From: an uncultured Oscillibacter sp.
GTDB lineage: Bacteria; Bacillota; Clostridia; Oscillospirales; Oscillospiraceae
Direction: 5' to 3'
DNA: 22,869 nucleotides
NCBI RefSeq assembly: GCF_910584465.1
Contig: NZ_CAJUBK010000040.1
Location: forward strand, 1-22,869
The translations under genes were made by a program, and so were the position numbers. The notes below the pieces were generated by a model, which did no database searches, was not told the origin of the DNA, and saw only the letters and a list, made by a program, of their open reading frames with translations. Positions 15,301 through 22,802 of this stretch are shown one piece after another. Every line of letters begins with the position of its first letter. Positions within the stretch are counted from its first letter, which is position 1.

Positions 15301-16509
15301 CTCGGTGAGCTGGATCGTCTGGCCCTTCCCGCCGGAGGAGGAGCGTTTGAGATAGCTCAGCAGGATGCCGGAGACCTCGATGTCCCGGGAGGCGGAAAGG
15401 GGATCGGCCCCGCCGGTCCGGGCGGTGATGGTGGCTTCACCGGGGGCGACGCCCCGGACGACGCCGGTATCGGGATCCACGGTGGCCACGGAGGTGTCGC
15501 TGGAGGACCAGGTGATCGTCCGGTCCGCCGCGGGCGCTTCGATGGGGGAGGCGACGGCGGTGAGGGTCATGGTCTCGCCGGGGTCCACGTAGCGGAAGCG
15601 GTCGTCGGTGGCGGGGCTGGTGATCGTCAGGTCGGTGACCTTGGGAGCGCGGGGCTCGATGACCGTGACGGCGCAGATGGCGTACTTGCTGACGTCCGCG
15701 ACGGCCTGGGCGTAGATGGAGACCTGCCTGCCGGTCTCGGCCCGGGCACTGACGGTGACCCGTCCGCCGGAGACGGAGACGGTGCCGGGATCGCTGGAGG
15801 TCCACCGGACGCCCTGAGCGGCGGCGGCGCCCTCCAGGGTGGCCGTGAGGCTGAAGCTCTCGCCCCGGGAGAGGTTGAGGCTGGTCTCGTTCAGGGTCAC
15901 GCTGGTGACGGCGGGGGCGGCGGCCACGCGCACGAGGCAATAGGCTTCCAGGCCCGTCCCGTCATTGGTCCTGGCCGTGATCTGGGCGCGGCCCTCCTTC
16001 AAAAAGGTCAGGTTGCCGAAGCTGTCCACCCGGACGATGGAAGCATCCTCGCTGGAGAAGACGACGCTTTTATCCGTGGCGTTTTCCGGCAGGACGGTCG
16101 CCCGGAGCCGCACGGAAGGATCCCCCGCCGTCACATCGAGGGAATCCTGGTCCAGCGTGATGCTGGTGACGGGGATCTTGGGCTCGGTCACCGTGACCCG
16201 GCACTCTTTGTATGCGCCGCCCACTCGGGCCGAGATATAGGCGGTGCCCGGGGCGACGGGCCTGACCAGGCCGTCGGCGGATACGGTGGCGACGGCTTCC
16301 GAACTGCTCTTCCAGGTCACGGCGGCGCCGGGAGGATCCACCGTCGCGGTGAGCTGTACGCCGTCGGTCTGGGTCGTTTGCAGGGTGAGCTCGGAGCGGT
16401 CCAGCGTGATGGTGACGTCATCCGCCGCCGCGGGCAGGACCAGCAGGGAGCATGTCAGTACCAAGGCCAGCAGCCGTGCGGCGGCCCGGCGGAGGGAAGT
16501 GGATTTCAT
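12391..16509 (-). CDS. SLH-anchored surface protein with Big_2 and cadherin-like tandem repeats
   Basis: This exported protein of 1372 aa has a signal peptide (MKSTSLRRAAARLLALVLTC, cleavage after about PAAA). Next come about five bacterial Ig-like Big_2 domains (about 30-470; VTWKSSSEAVATVSADG, ITWSSSDTSVATVDPDTG). Then come six tandem repeats of about 115 aa (about 477-1190), each with a GTLYYNY-like strand and a FVPAxxYxGTVSIPFTAYD-like segment, as in cadherin-like modules. Three SLH motifs close it (about 1190-1372: FTDVASGWDWAKPSIEYL, FPDVPAGSAYAGAVAAA and a divergent third), with the SRGE/TRQS/SRAE ends that bind secondary wall polymer. The start at 16509 is set by AAAAAGGAG ten bases upstream; an in-frame upstream ATG at 16572 is rejected because it lies before that site. 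A terminator-like hairpin lies just upstream of the ribosome binding site, suggesting attenuation. The PilZ gene follows after 16 bp. An adhesin or S-layer-associated scaffold is likely. Confidence 0.9.
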   Translation of the reverse strand: MKSTSLRRAAARLLALVLTCSLLVLPAAADDVTITLDRSELTLQTTQTDGVQLTATVDPPGAAVTWKSSSEAVATVSADGLVRPVAPGTAYISARVGGAYKECRVTVTEPKIPVTSITLDQDSLDVTAGDPSVRLRATVLPENATDKSVVFSSEDASIVRVDSFGNLTFLKEGRAQITARTNDGTGLEAYCLVRVAAAPAVTSVTLNETSLNLSRGESFSLTATLEGAAAAQGVRWTSSDPGTVSVSGGRVTVSARAETGRQVSIYAQAVADVSKYAICAVTVIEPRAPKVTDLTITSPATDDRFRYVDPGETMTLTAVASPIEAPAADRTITWSSSDTSVATVDPDTGVVRGVAPGEATITARTGGADPLSASRDIEVSGILLSYLKRSSSGGKGQTIQLTEKSIEPIYQYRDISVAVRPFGLARDKVVHWESSNTTVASVANGRVTANYPGEAIITAGVSNEPYTAKFSVRVSEDVADAINVDMGSRAVYSFSGLLSELNKRSQSKAGAPLDCVYNLKVSTEDGVLYYKYTSPSSPGHGVGGTERYYYQASGQGQMALKDVSFVPLPGISGTAIVDYSAEATSGAVFSGTIRIEIPASSGDITYSTEMDRPVALAAEHFSAICMGRSGRPLGFVTFSQPSASRGTLYYNYSPGGQFAPKVDSSTRYYASSRPSVDDITFVPAEGYTGDVSIPYRCIDSSGAAYSGTITVTVYGSNGSGGSRDVEYSTGQDQRLVLDGSDFDDACQRSTGYGLDYIRFDSLPSSGKGTLYLNYTSSSSTRVTTDRNYYRTSTPRISSISFVPDRDYKGTVSIPFTGTNTNGRTFSGELVIHVADGTGTVHYDTPRDRSVTFEAGDFNDACRRINGETLDYLRFTDLPRSSAGTLYYDRGGSDDSRSRVSTGTDYRRSGSPALSDITFVPADGYEGTVSIPFTAYDDSGDRFEGDVTITVGGGDRVISYRTAANSSVRFNASDFNSACRSATGDTLDYIRFRSVSNSRGTLYQQYDAAGRTGSSASTGTNYYRSGGSRLIDDLTFAANSASGTAAFDYTGYSTRGDSFSGTVEIQISGGSGTPSGTAGTAVRYTGCSAPIRFRASDFQTACQAALGTTLASVQFSTLPGAGRLYQNYASPARTGTGVTGVTRYNVQALDQISYVPRAEYQGTVTIPYTAYDTQGAACSGTVEILLSNGYCTTPFTDVASGWDWAKPSIEYLRQGGISGGYRDNTFRPGRSISRGEFTLMVCRAFQFSSSNSSGFPDVPAGSAYAGAVAAARELGIVQGNNGRFHPDQPITRQSAMTMICRALEAAGQSVPAADVSLLSSYADGGQVSAFARPAVASLIQMGAVRGNSSMRLNPTAAISRAEMAVILHRVLAR

Positions 16510-16519
16510 AAAGCATACA

Positions 16520-16528
16520 CTCCTTTTT
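16520..16528 (-). promoter_or_regulatory. Ribosome binding site of the 1372-aa SLH gene
   Basis: On the - strand AAAAAGGAG ends ten bases before the ATG at 16509. It fixes the start and lies only a few bases after the T-run of the preceding hairpin, so premature termination would remove the site from the transcript. Confidence 0.75.
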
Positions 16529-16529
16529 G

Positions 16530-16570
16530 AGAAAAACGAAGGGAGGGCGGGCGGTATCGCCCGCCCTCTC
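16530..16570 (-). terminator. Attenuator-like hairpin directly before an SLH gene
   Basis: On the - strand an 11-bp G/C stem (16558-16568 with 16543-16553, four-base loop) is followed by CCTTCGTTTTTC. This has the form of an intrinsic terminator with a slightly displaced T-run. It sits between the upstream SLH gene and the ribosome binding site of the downstream one, so read-through would set the ratio of the two surface proteins. Confidence 0.55.
16541..16569. repeat. 29-bp palindromic repeat, copy 1
   Basis: This 29-base sequence (starting GGGAGGGCGGGCGGTATCGC) is identical to 16731-16759. It is itself a palindrome, so the two copies are both direct and inverted repeats. This copy is the stem of the attenuator-like hairpin. 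Confidence 0.9.
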
Positions 16571-16620
16571 ACAGTGTCGAAGAAGCAATGAAAACTTCAT
16601 CGACGGGAAGGAAGAGAGTT

Positions 16621-16656
16621 ACGAGAGGAACCCAGGAGGGGTTCCTTTCGTTTTTT
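16621..16656 (+). terminator. Intrinsic terminator facing the + strand in the SLH spacer
   Basis: ACGAGAGGAACCC at 16621-16633 pairs with GGGTTCCTTTCGT at 16639-16651 (13 bp, one G-U, loop AGGAG), followed by T residues through 16656. This is a textbook terminator, but both flanking genes run on the other strand. It would stop antisense transcription from entering the 1688-aa gene. It aligns with the hairpin at 11515-11548. Confidence 0.7.
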
Positions 16657-16662
16657 GATCGT

Positions 16663-16697
16663 AAGTTTTCAAAACTTCTTAAAAGTTTTGAAAACTT
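16663..16697. repeat. Inverted repeat with 15-bp arms, each itself palindromic
   Basis: AAGTTTTCAAAACTT at 16663-16677 pairs with AAGTTTTGAAAACTT at 16683-16697 across a five-base loop. Each arm can also fold on itself (AAGTTTT with AAAACTT), so two alternative structures are possible. It is AT-rich, unlike the GC-rich hairpins on either side. Confidence 0.8.
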
Positions 16698-16698
16698 G

Positions 16699-16733
16699 CC
16701 CGACCCTTCGAAAAGCCTTTTCGAAGGGTCGGG
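16699..16733. repeat. 35-bp near-perfect palindrome
   Basis: CCCGACCCTTCGAAAAG at 16699-16715 is exactly complementary to 16717-16733, with a single central C. Its last three bases are shared with the second copy of the 29-bp palindromic repeat, so the two hairpins abut. On the - strand it follows the first hairpin after the 1688-aa gene. Confidence 0.85.
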
Positions 16734-16759
16734 AGGGCGGGCGGTATCGCCCGCCCTCT
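16731..16759. repeat. 29-bp palindromic repeat, copy 2
   Basis: This copy is identical to 16541-16569. It begins nine bases after the stop codon of the 1688-aa SLH gene on the - strand and probably forms that gene's 3' hairpin. In contrast to copy 1, no T-run follows it; the next sequence is the 35-bp palindrome. Confidence 0.9.
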
Positions 16760-16768
16760 TAGGGGGTC

Positions 16769-19700
16769 TTATCGGTCGCTGTAGAGGTAGGCATCGTCGG
16801 CCAGCTTCCAGTTCCACTGTCCGGTCTCGCTGTTTCGCTCGATGTCTACAGCCAGACGGTGGGTGCCAAGACGCGTCGTGGTGTCGCTGCCGGTCAATCG
16901 TGTGCCGAAATCGATGACCCGGCCCTGTGCGACATCCGTCAGTCTGAAGATCAAACGGTCGCCGATCGTCGCACCGTGACTGCCGCTGTTGGATATGGCG
17001 GGGTCGATGAGCTGGACACCGTCAGCAAGATATAGGATCTGCGTGGAAATGTCCCGCTGCCCATTGTCGCCGACGTGGTCATCCACATCGAGTGCGTGGC
17101 TCGAGTTGCCCGGCCGGCAGGTATCCAGCGGGACTTTCGTCTCCTCATCCGTGGACGCCAGGATATAGCGCAGGTCGGAGTTGAAGGAGAGGATCAGCTG
17201 ACCGGAGTATGTGTTCGGACGAGAACCGTCCGTCCCAGGCAGGGAGGGCGAGACCGACAGGTACTTGACCTGGGTCCTCCGATAGGTCCAGGAAGCCCGG
17301 AAGCCGGGGATATCGGAGTTGGTGCCCCGGGCCGTGACGAGGAGCACATAGTCGTTGCTGTCCGTCAGAGTGAAGGACAGGGTCCGCTCGGTGTAAGCCC
17401 GGCCGGAATCGAAGTCGTTCCCGGTGCCGGTGGCGTTTTCGAGATAGTAGGGCTGCGTGTTGATACGGAACACCCGGTTATACTCCGAACGGATGATATT
17501 GCCGAAAGCCGTCTTGGCGCTGTCAGAGGCGCAGATATCGAAGACGCTGAGCCCCTGTGCGTTGCCCTCCTGCTGCATGGCGTCCAGGACGGTACCGTCA
17601 AAATCGATCGCCTTGTCCGGGTCCATGTAGTTCCGCATCGGGCGGCTGAACTCGTTGCTGGGCAGGGTGGTGAAGAAGTCGCTGCGGACCAGGACATAGG
17701 CCATGACGGATTCCATCGGGCGGCCGGTCTCCACATCCTTGAACAGGATATCGGCGGTGGTGCCGCCGGGGGTGATGTTGATGGCCGGGGCCCGCGCGGG
17801 GGTAGTGGTGAACTGATAGCAAACGGCGCTGCTGGGAGGCGTGCCTTCCACGCTCGTGGGGACCAGATACAAAAGATAGGTCGATTCCGGTGCGAGCCCC
17901 GTGATGGACAAGGTGTCTCCACGGGAAGTGCCCCACATGTTTTGCCCGGTATTGCCGGTCTTCGTAGTGGTGGGGGCCCGGACGACGGGGGAGTCCGTGG
18001 CGATCTCGAAGACGTCGGGATAATAGGGATCCAACGTCATGGGCTCCCGTGTGGCTCCGGCGATGGGGACATCCGCCAAGTTCGGCTTCGCTCCGTTGTA
18101 GGCGGGGTCCAGCTCATCCATAGACCAGGTAGCGCCGGTGGGGAGGCCATCGGCCCCCAGGGTCACATTGTTCAGCTTGACCGCGAAGTAATACACCGTT
18201 CCGGGGGATTCCAGGTTCACATCGATGTTGGCCCTGGAGGAACCGACGGTGGCGCCGTCCACGGGGATCCACACGCCCGGCACCCGGTCCGGCGCCTGGA
18301 AGGTGAGCGTGAAGGGTTCGATGTCGTTGATGGCAGTCACGTTCTGTCCGGTCAGCGTGTTCTGGGTGCCCTGCGACCGGGCGATGGCCTGGATGTCCGC
18401 GTTGGCGCCCGCATAGACCTGGATGTCCATGGTGACGGTGGTGTTATAGGAGGTGTCCTCCGGGACGATGGCGAATTCCAGCGTCCTTGTGAAATCGTTC
18501 AGCAGGGGATAGCTGTTCCCGCCCGGATCGCCGACCAGGCCGGTGGCAGTCAGCTGGGAGAGGAAGTTGCCGTCCAGACTGTTGAAGACCCTGGGATTGA
18601 GGTTGTTGGGATTGGGATTGACCCTGCCCAGCAAGGTCCATGTGAGAGAACCGCTCTCCCGGATGAGGAGGTCGTATCGCATGTTGAAGCGGGTCCAGAT
18701 GAGCATATCCCACCGGGTCCCGGCAGGCACGGCCTCGGTGCCCTCCGGCCTCATGGAGAAGATGCGGGCGTTCTTCGTGGTGCCGTCCGGCATCGTGACG
18801 GTGAGCTCATCCTTGAGCTCTTTCATATGGATGATAGCGTAGGCGGTGGTGAACTTGGGGGTATAGGCGACGTTCGGCGGCGGGGCCTTCATGGGATTGA
18901 AGGAGGTGTCCTCGATCCCCTCCAGCCGGAAGTAGTAGGATTCACCGCTTTGCAGCTTGACGGCGGGGGTGACGTTGTTCGCCTGGTTTTTGCTGTTGTC
19001 GCCGGGGAAGGTGATGAGGGTCTTCGCCCCCGTCTGCGTGACCTGGGCCTCCCGGTAGTCGATCCAGGAGGGCAGGGCGTCCAGTTCGCCCGCCGACAAG
19101 TTGCCGCGCGTGTCCGTCACGGGATCCGTCGTGGGGTCGCCGCGGGTGGGCGGCGTGCCGGGGTAGAGGGTGATGTAGCGCCGCAGGGCCTGAGCCAGGT
19201 TGTTTTTGGCCTGTTCCCTGGCCTCACCGGTGCTGCTTTGGACCTTGGTATAGAGTTCGTAGAACTCATCGTATACGTCGACGTTCCCCTCTTTATAGGT
19301 GCCCCGCACCACCTCGCTGAAGTCCAGGGTCAGGTCGGTGTTCGCCCGGGGGGTCCGGGCGCCGGTAGTCGGGTCCTCATCGGCGTGGCTGAAGGTCACC
19401 TCCACCTCGGGGCCCTGGTTGTCACGGGTCTTGATGGGGAGGGGGAACTCGATGGACTTCGTATAGATGCCGTAATTCCCGGCGATGTCCTTGATCATGT
19501 AATAAAGATCGTAGGACGTCTGCCCCTCCAAACCGGTGACGGTGAAGGTGGCCGTAGTAGAGGCGCTGGCCGCCCGGACCGGGCCGCCTCTGCGGAGGAT
19601 CCGGGTACCGTCCGCCATGGCGTTTTCGATCATGATCTGATCTTGCCGGGTGGGGGATTCCTTGTTGATGCCGACGCTCTGGTCCCGCTTGGTCACGAAC

Positions 19701-21835
19701 CAGCTCAGCGTGCCCGGCTCATCCATCTCGAAGGCCAGCGTCACGGTCCGCTCCTCGCTCCGCGTGGCTTCCAGGCGCAGGAGGGTCGGCGGCGTGATGT
19801 CCTTGGTGGTCACGGTGACCTTCCGGACGGCGGAGCTCTTGCCGTTGTCCGCGTCGTTCAGCCAGAGGTAGAGGTCGTAGTCCGTCTTCTCCTGGAGATA
19901 GGACGTGTTGATCCGGGAGATCAGGAACGGGGTGTTCTTCCGCACGGTCACCACGCCGAAGCCCAGGTTCCCGGGCAGGGCCGCCGCCCGGAAGTCCGCC
20001 GGCGTGGGGGCCGTGGAGCCCTTGGGCAGGAGGACGTAGTACAGCTGGCAGTCCTTGGTGGGCATGACCATGATCTGCGCCACCTGTTCGCCGTCGGCGT
20101 CGGTGGTGAGGATGGGATCCTGGGGATAACCGGCGGCGAAGTTGGGCGCGGTGTCGTCCGGCGTGGTGAAGGCCGCGACCTTCACGGGGCTCCTCCGGCC
20201 GCGGGCGTCCACCAGCAGGGCGGAGATGTAGTAAGAGCCCTCCTTGGTCAGCCCGGTGAGCCGGGCGGTGAAGTCCGTGTTGGCGGCGGTGGCGTTCAGG
20301 GTGCCGCTGCGGACGATCCTGGGGTAAGAACCGGGATCCATCAGCTCCTCCTCGCCCAGGGAGCCGTCCATCAGGGCGGTGACGGCCCAGTGGATGGTGC
20401 CGGCCTTGTTCGTGCGGAACACGGCGTCGGCGGAGGTGGGGGCGATGTTCCGGGCGACGGGATAGCCCGCCAGCAGCCGGGGATCCGCCGAGGACTCGTT
20501 GGCGACCTTGTTGTCCATGTCCACCTTGTCGACCTTGCCGGTGATGCCGGGCCGGACGTAGATGGTGTCGGGGAGCATGGAGACGTCGGAGCCGGGGGCG
20601 TTGATGTTCAGGTGGCCGATGCTGCCGTCTCCGGTGACCTTGGCGGCGGTGTCGAGGTTCAGCTCCCGGATGTTGGCGATGTTGTCGATGATCAAGGAGA
20701 CGTCGAGGGCCTTCTCGTCGATCGTGACGGTATCCGCCACGCCCTGGGCGACCTGGAGCGTGGACTTGGGGGTCAGGTCCACGACCCGCTTGATGTTGCC
20801 CGCCAGCTGGAACTGGGAGCCCTCCACGCCGTCCAGCCGGAGGGTCTGGAAGCCCAGGCCGTCGTCGGTCCGGTCCTCCACATAGGCGGAGGTGCGGACG
20901 GTGGTGGTGCCGATGCTGGTGAGGCCCTCGGCCATGATGGAGAGGAACTGTTCGGTGAGGCTGTCCACCTCCAAGGAACCGGCGGTGACGTTGCGCAGGA
21001 TCACGCTGTGCTGGCCGCCCTCGGCCTCGCCGCCGCCGGTGATGACGATCTTGCCCAGGACGTTGACGTTCTCCAGTTCCACGTCGCCCAGGCCCACGCC
21101 GCCGGTGAGGTAGAGGTTGCCGGTGATGGTGGTGTCTTTCAGCTTCACGCCGGGAGTGGTGATGGTCAGGTTGCCGTACACGCCGCCGGAGGTCTGCTCG
21201 CCCGGCTCATGGACCAGGGTGCCCAGGGCGCGGACCAGGAAGCAGGCCATCTGGCCCCGGGTGATGGGGAGCTTGGGCTTGAAGGAGCCGTCGCCATAGC
21301 CCTGGATGATGCCCAGCTCCGCGGCCTCCTGCACATAGGGGCGGCTCCAGCCGCCGATCTGCTGCATGTCGGTGAAGGTGGAGCTGGCGGCGCCGGTGAC
21401 GCCCTGGAACCGCAGGCAGCGCCCCAGCAGGACCGCGGCCTGTTCCCGCGTCACCAGGTTCATCGGGAGGGCGGCGCCGTCGGCGCCCTGGAAATAGCCC
21501 GCCTGGTGGGCGATGCGGATGTCCTCGGCGTACCAGGCGTTGTCGTCCACGTCGCTGAACGGGTTGGGGCCCACGTCGGTATAGCCGAAGGCCCGGTTCA
21601 TCATGACGACGAACTCCGCGCGGGTGATGGCCCGGTCCTCGTGGAGGTCCCCGTTGGCGTCGCCCCGCAGGACGCCCCAGGCCTGGACCTGCTCCAGGTA
21701 GGGCTGCATCCACTCCGCCGCCCGGACCGGGCGGGCGAGCAGGGCGGTGAAAAGGGTCAGGGCAGTGAGGACCAGGGCCGCCAGCCGGACGGACCCTGGT
21801 CTGAGGACGCTGCGCATGTGGCTCTTATGGATCAT
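16769..21835 (-). CDS. Large S-layer protein: three N-terminal SLH motifs, solenoid-like and fibronectin-like regions
   Basis: This secreted protein of 1688 aa may be a main S-layer subunit. The signal peptide covers residues 1-38 (RLAALVLTALTLFTALLA, cleavage near VRAA). Three SLH motifs follow to about residue 207 (AITRAEFVVMMNRAFGY, FSDVDDNAWYAEDIRIA, ITRGQMACFLVRALG), and these hold the protein to the wall polymer. Residues of about 215-450 are rich in short beta repeats (NLTITTPGVKLKDTTITGNL, NVNVLGKIVITGG), suggesting a beta-solenoid. After that come several fibronectin-III-like modules with TxLTKEGSYYISALLVD- and LEGQTSYDLYYMIKD-type strands. The last 700 residues have no family I can name. 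The start has GAGGAGG ten bases upstream and lies 23 bp after the PilZ stop codon. The 3' third appears to use fewer G/C-ending codons than the 5' part. Confidence 0.9.
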   Translation of the reverse strand: MIHKSHMRSVLRPGSVRLAALVLTALTLFTALLARPVRAAEWMQPYLEQVQAWGVLRGDANGDLHEDRAITRAEFVVMMNRAFGYTDVGPNPFSDVDDNAWYAEDIRIAHQAGYFQGADGAALPMNLVTREQAAVLLGRCLRFQGVTGAASSTFTDMQQIGGWSRPYVQEAAELGIIQGYGDGSFKPKLPITRGQMACFLVRALGTLVHEPGEQTSGGVYGNLTITTPGVKLKDTTITGNLYLTGGVGLGDVELENVNVLGKIVITGGGEAEGGQHSVILRNVTAGSLEVDSLTEQFLSIMAEGLTSIGTTTVRTSAYVEDRTDDGLGFQTLRLDGVEGSQFQLAGNIKRVVDLTPKSTLQVAQGVADTVTIDEKALDVSLIIDNIANIRELNLDTAAKVTGDGSIGHLNINAPGSDVSMLPDTIYVRPGITGKVDKVDMDNKVANESSADPRLLAGYPVARNIAPTSADAVFRTNKAGTIHWAVTALMDGSLGEEELMDPGSYPRIVRSGTLNATAANTDFTARLTGLTKEGSYYISALLVDARGRRSPVKVAAFTTPDDTAPNFAAGYPQDPILTTDADGEQVAQIMVMPTKDCQLYYVLLPKGSTAPTPADFRAAALPGNLGFGVVTVRKNTPFLISRINTSYLQEKTDYDLYLWLNDADNGKSSAVRKVTVTTKDITPPTLLRLEATRSEERTVTLAFEMDEPGTLSWFVTKRDQSVGINKESPTRQDQIMIENAMADGTRILRRGGPVRAASASTTATFTVTGLEGQTSYDLYYMIKDIAGNYGIYTKSIEFPLPIKTRDNQGPEVEVTFSHADEDPTTGARTPRANTDLTLDFSEVVRGTYKEGNVDVYDEFYELYTKVQSSTGEAREQAKNNLAQALRRYITLYPGTPPTRGDPTTDPVTDTRGNLSAGELDALPSWIDYREAQVTQTGAKTLITFPGDNSKNQANNVTPAVKLQSGESYYFRLEGIEDTSFNPMKAPPPNVAYTPKFTTAYAIIHMKELKDELTVTMPDGTTKNARIFSMRPEGTEAVPAGTRWDMLIWTRFNMRYDLLIRESGSLTWTLLGRVNPNPNNLNPRVFNSLDGNFLSQLTATGLVGDPGGNSYPLLNDFTRTLEFAIVPEDTSYNTTVTMDIQVYAGANADIQAIARSQGTQNTLTGQNVTAINDIEPFTLTFQAPDRVPGVWIPVDGATVGSSRANIDVNLESPGTVYYFAVKLNNVTLGADGLPTGATWSMDELDPAYNGAKPNLADVPIAGATREPMTLDPYYPDVFEIATDSPVVRAPTTTKTGNTGQNMWGTSRGDTLSITGLAPESTYLLYLVPTSVEGTPPSSAVCYQFTTTPARAPAINITPGGTTADILFKDVETGRPMESVMAYVLVRSDFFTTLPSNEFSRPMRNYMDPDKAIDFDGTVLDAMQQEGNAQGLSVFDICASDSAKTAFGNIIRSEYNRVFRINTQPYYLENATGTGNDFDSGRAYTERTLSFTLTDSNDYVLLVTARGTNSDIPGFRASWTYRRTQVKYLSVSPSLPGTDGSRPNTYSGQLILSFNSDLRYILASTDEETKVPLDTCRPGNSSHALDVDDHVGDNGQRDISTQILYLADGVQLIDPAISNSGSHGATIGDRLIFRLTDVAQGRVIDFGTRLTGSDTTTRLGTHRLAVDIERNSETGQWNWKLADDAYLYSDR

Positions 21836-21858
21836 TTTCGAAGTACCTCCTCGTTCCG

Positions 21859-22452
21859 TCAGTCCTGGGTGTCACGGGCCTGCAGCTGGAGGCTGAACAC
21901 GGCCTCCCGCACGGCGACCTCTTCGTCCTCGCACAGATCCACGAACTTGGTGGCGTACATGAAGCGGTTTTGCAGTTCCTGCCGTTTGAGGACCTCGCAG
22001 TGCAGGATCACCGGCTCCTCCGTGGGCGTCACGACGATCTCCACCTCATCGTGGACCTCCAGATAGAAGTCCGAGTAGAAGGCGATGCCGCCGCAGCTGA
22101 GGTCGATGGACTGCACCGGCTGGCGCCCCTTCCAGTAAGAGCTGGCGACGGGGTAGATGAAGGTGTCGAACTTCACCGGCACCCGCAGGTTCCTCCGGAC
22201 CTCCGGGTCCAGGGTGGCGATCTTCTCCGCCATGACCATGTCCCCCCGGGAGCGCAGGATGCGGCACTGGACGGGCAGCTCCTCGCTGCTGGAGCTGAGG
22301 AGGATGATGACCTCGTGGGCCGTCACGTCGTCCACCTTGTTGTCCAGGATGTTCAGCCGGATGGGCGTCTCGCCCGGGGGGCTGACCACCTCGCCGTTGG
22401 CCAGGGCGTGGTTCTGGGTGTCCATGATCAGGTAGTTGTGGTTGAGTGTCAT
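21859..22452 (-). CDS. PilZ domain protein (c-di-GMP receptor), upstream of the S-layer gene
   Basis: The protein is 197 aa and cytoplasmic. Residues 1-85 form a divergent N-terminal barrel. The PilZ domain follows, with RxxxR at Arg86-Arg90 (RRNLR) and DxSxxG at Asp117-Gly122 (DLSCGG), so c-di-GMP binding should be intact. Its ATG overlaps the stop of the FlhB-like gene as ATGA, and GGAGG lies six bases before it, so the two are translationally coupled. The S-layer gene starts 23 bp downstream. Together with the second PilZ gene at the other end of the same strand, this puts c-di-GMP receptors on both sides of the two SLH genes. Whether it acts on export, on the flagellum or on the envelope cannot be read from the sequence. 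Confidence 0.9.
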   Translation of the reverse strand: MTLNHNYLIMDTQNHALANGEVVSPPGETPIRLNILDNKVDDVTAHEVIILLSSSSEELPVQCRILRSRGDMVMAEKIATLDPEVRRNLRVPVKFDTFIYPVASSYWKGRQPVQSIDLSCGGIAFYSDFYLEVHDEVEIVVTPTEEPVILHCEVLKRQELQNRFMYATKFVDLCEDEEVAVREAVFSLQLQARDTQD

Positions 22453-22802
22453 GTGGTTCCTCCCTCTCCTTGTGCTGTTCGCGTCTCATCCGGCGGCGCT
22501 TGGCCGCCGGACGCCTGTTTTTGCGGGCCGCCGGTGGGATCGAAGTGGAGGAAATACACATAGATCTCCACGATGGCCTGATAGAGGCTCTCCGGGATCT
22601 CCTGGCCCAGCTGGAGCTGGGTCAGGATGGTCGACAGGGAGTTGTCCTCATAGATGGGCACGCCGCAGTCGGCGGCGGTCTCCACGATCTTCTCCGCCAT
22701 ATATCCCATGCCGGAGGCCACGATCACCGGCGCGGCGTCACCGGGGCCGTATTGCAGGGCCACGGCCTTCTTGGCGCGGGTCGTCCCTTCAGATCTTGAC
22801 AT
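22449..22802 (-). CDS. Free-standing FlhB C-terminal-domain homologue (YlqH/FhlB type)
   Basis: The 117-aa protein matches only the cytoplasmic C-terminal domain of the flagellar export switch FlhB: KKAVALQYGPGDAAPVIVAS, then a helix ending AADCGVPIYEDNSL, then IPESLYQAIVEIYVYF. It has no membrane helices. The autocleavage motif NPTH of FlhB is not present; the equivalent stretch reads YGPGDAAP. Such stand-alone proteins (YlqH in Bacillus subtilis) can partly replace the FlhB domain in flagellar export. A Pro/Gly/Gln-rich tail of about 25 residues follows the domain. I chose the ATG at 22802; a GTG two codons upstream is possible. It overlaps the upstream reading frame by 14 bp and the PilZ gene by 4 bp. 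The family call is good; an export role is inferred. Confidence 0.8.
   Translation of the reverse strand: MSRSEGTTRAKKAVALQYGPGDAAPVIVASGMGYMAEKIVETAADCGVPIYEDNSLSTILTQLQLGQEIPESLYQAIVEIYVYFLHFDPTGGPQKQASGGQAPPDETRTAQGEGGTT

Noticed and set aside
16510..16572. Upstream start (ATG at 16572) for the 1372-aa SLH protein
   Set aside because: It would put 21 residues encoded by the hairpin and ribosome binding site before a complete signal peptide.
16588..16917. A + strand frame across the hairpin spacer into the S-layer gene end
   Set aside because: It translates the palindromes (repetitive FSKLLKSFENL-type peptide) and overlaps a well supported gene; likely spurious.
17075..22066. A 1663-codon open frame on the + strand antisense to the large S-layer gene, and similar long ones at 12409-16530 (+), 70-3126 (-) and 6441-9581 (-)
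   Set aside because: They mirror real genes in GC-rich DNA where few stops occur. They lack domain patterns, have Gly/Val/Asp/His-biased composition, and no placed ribosome binding sites.
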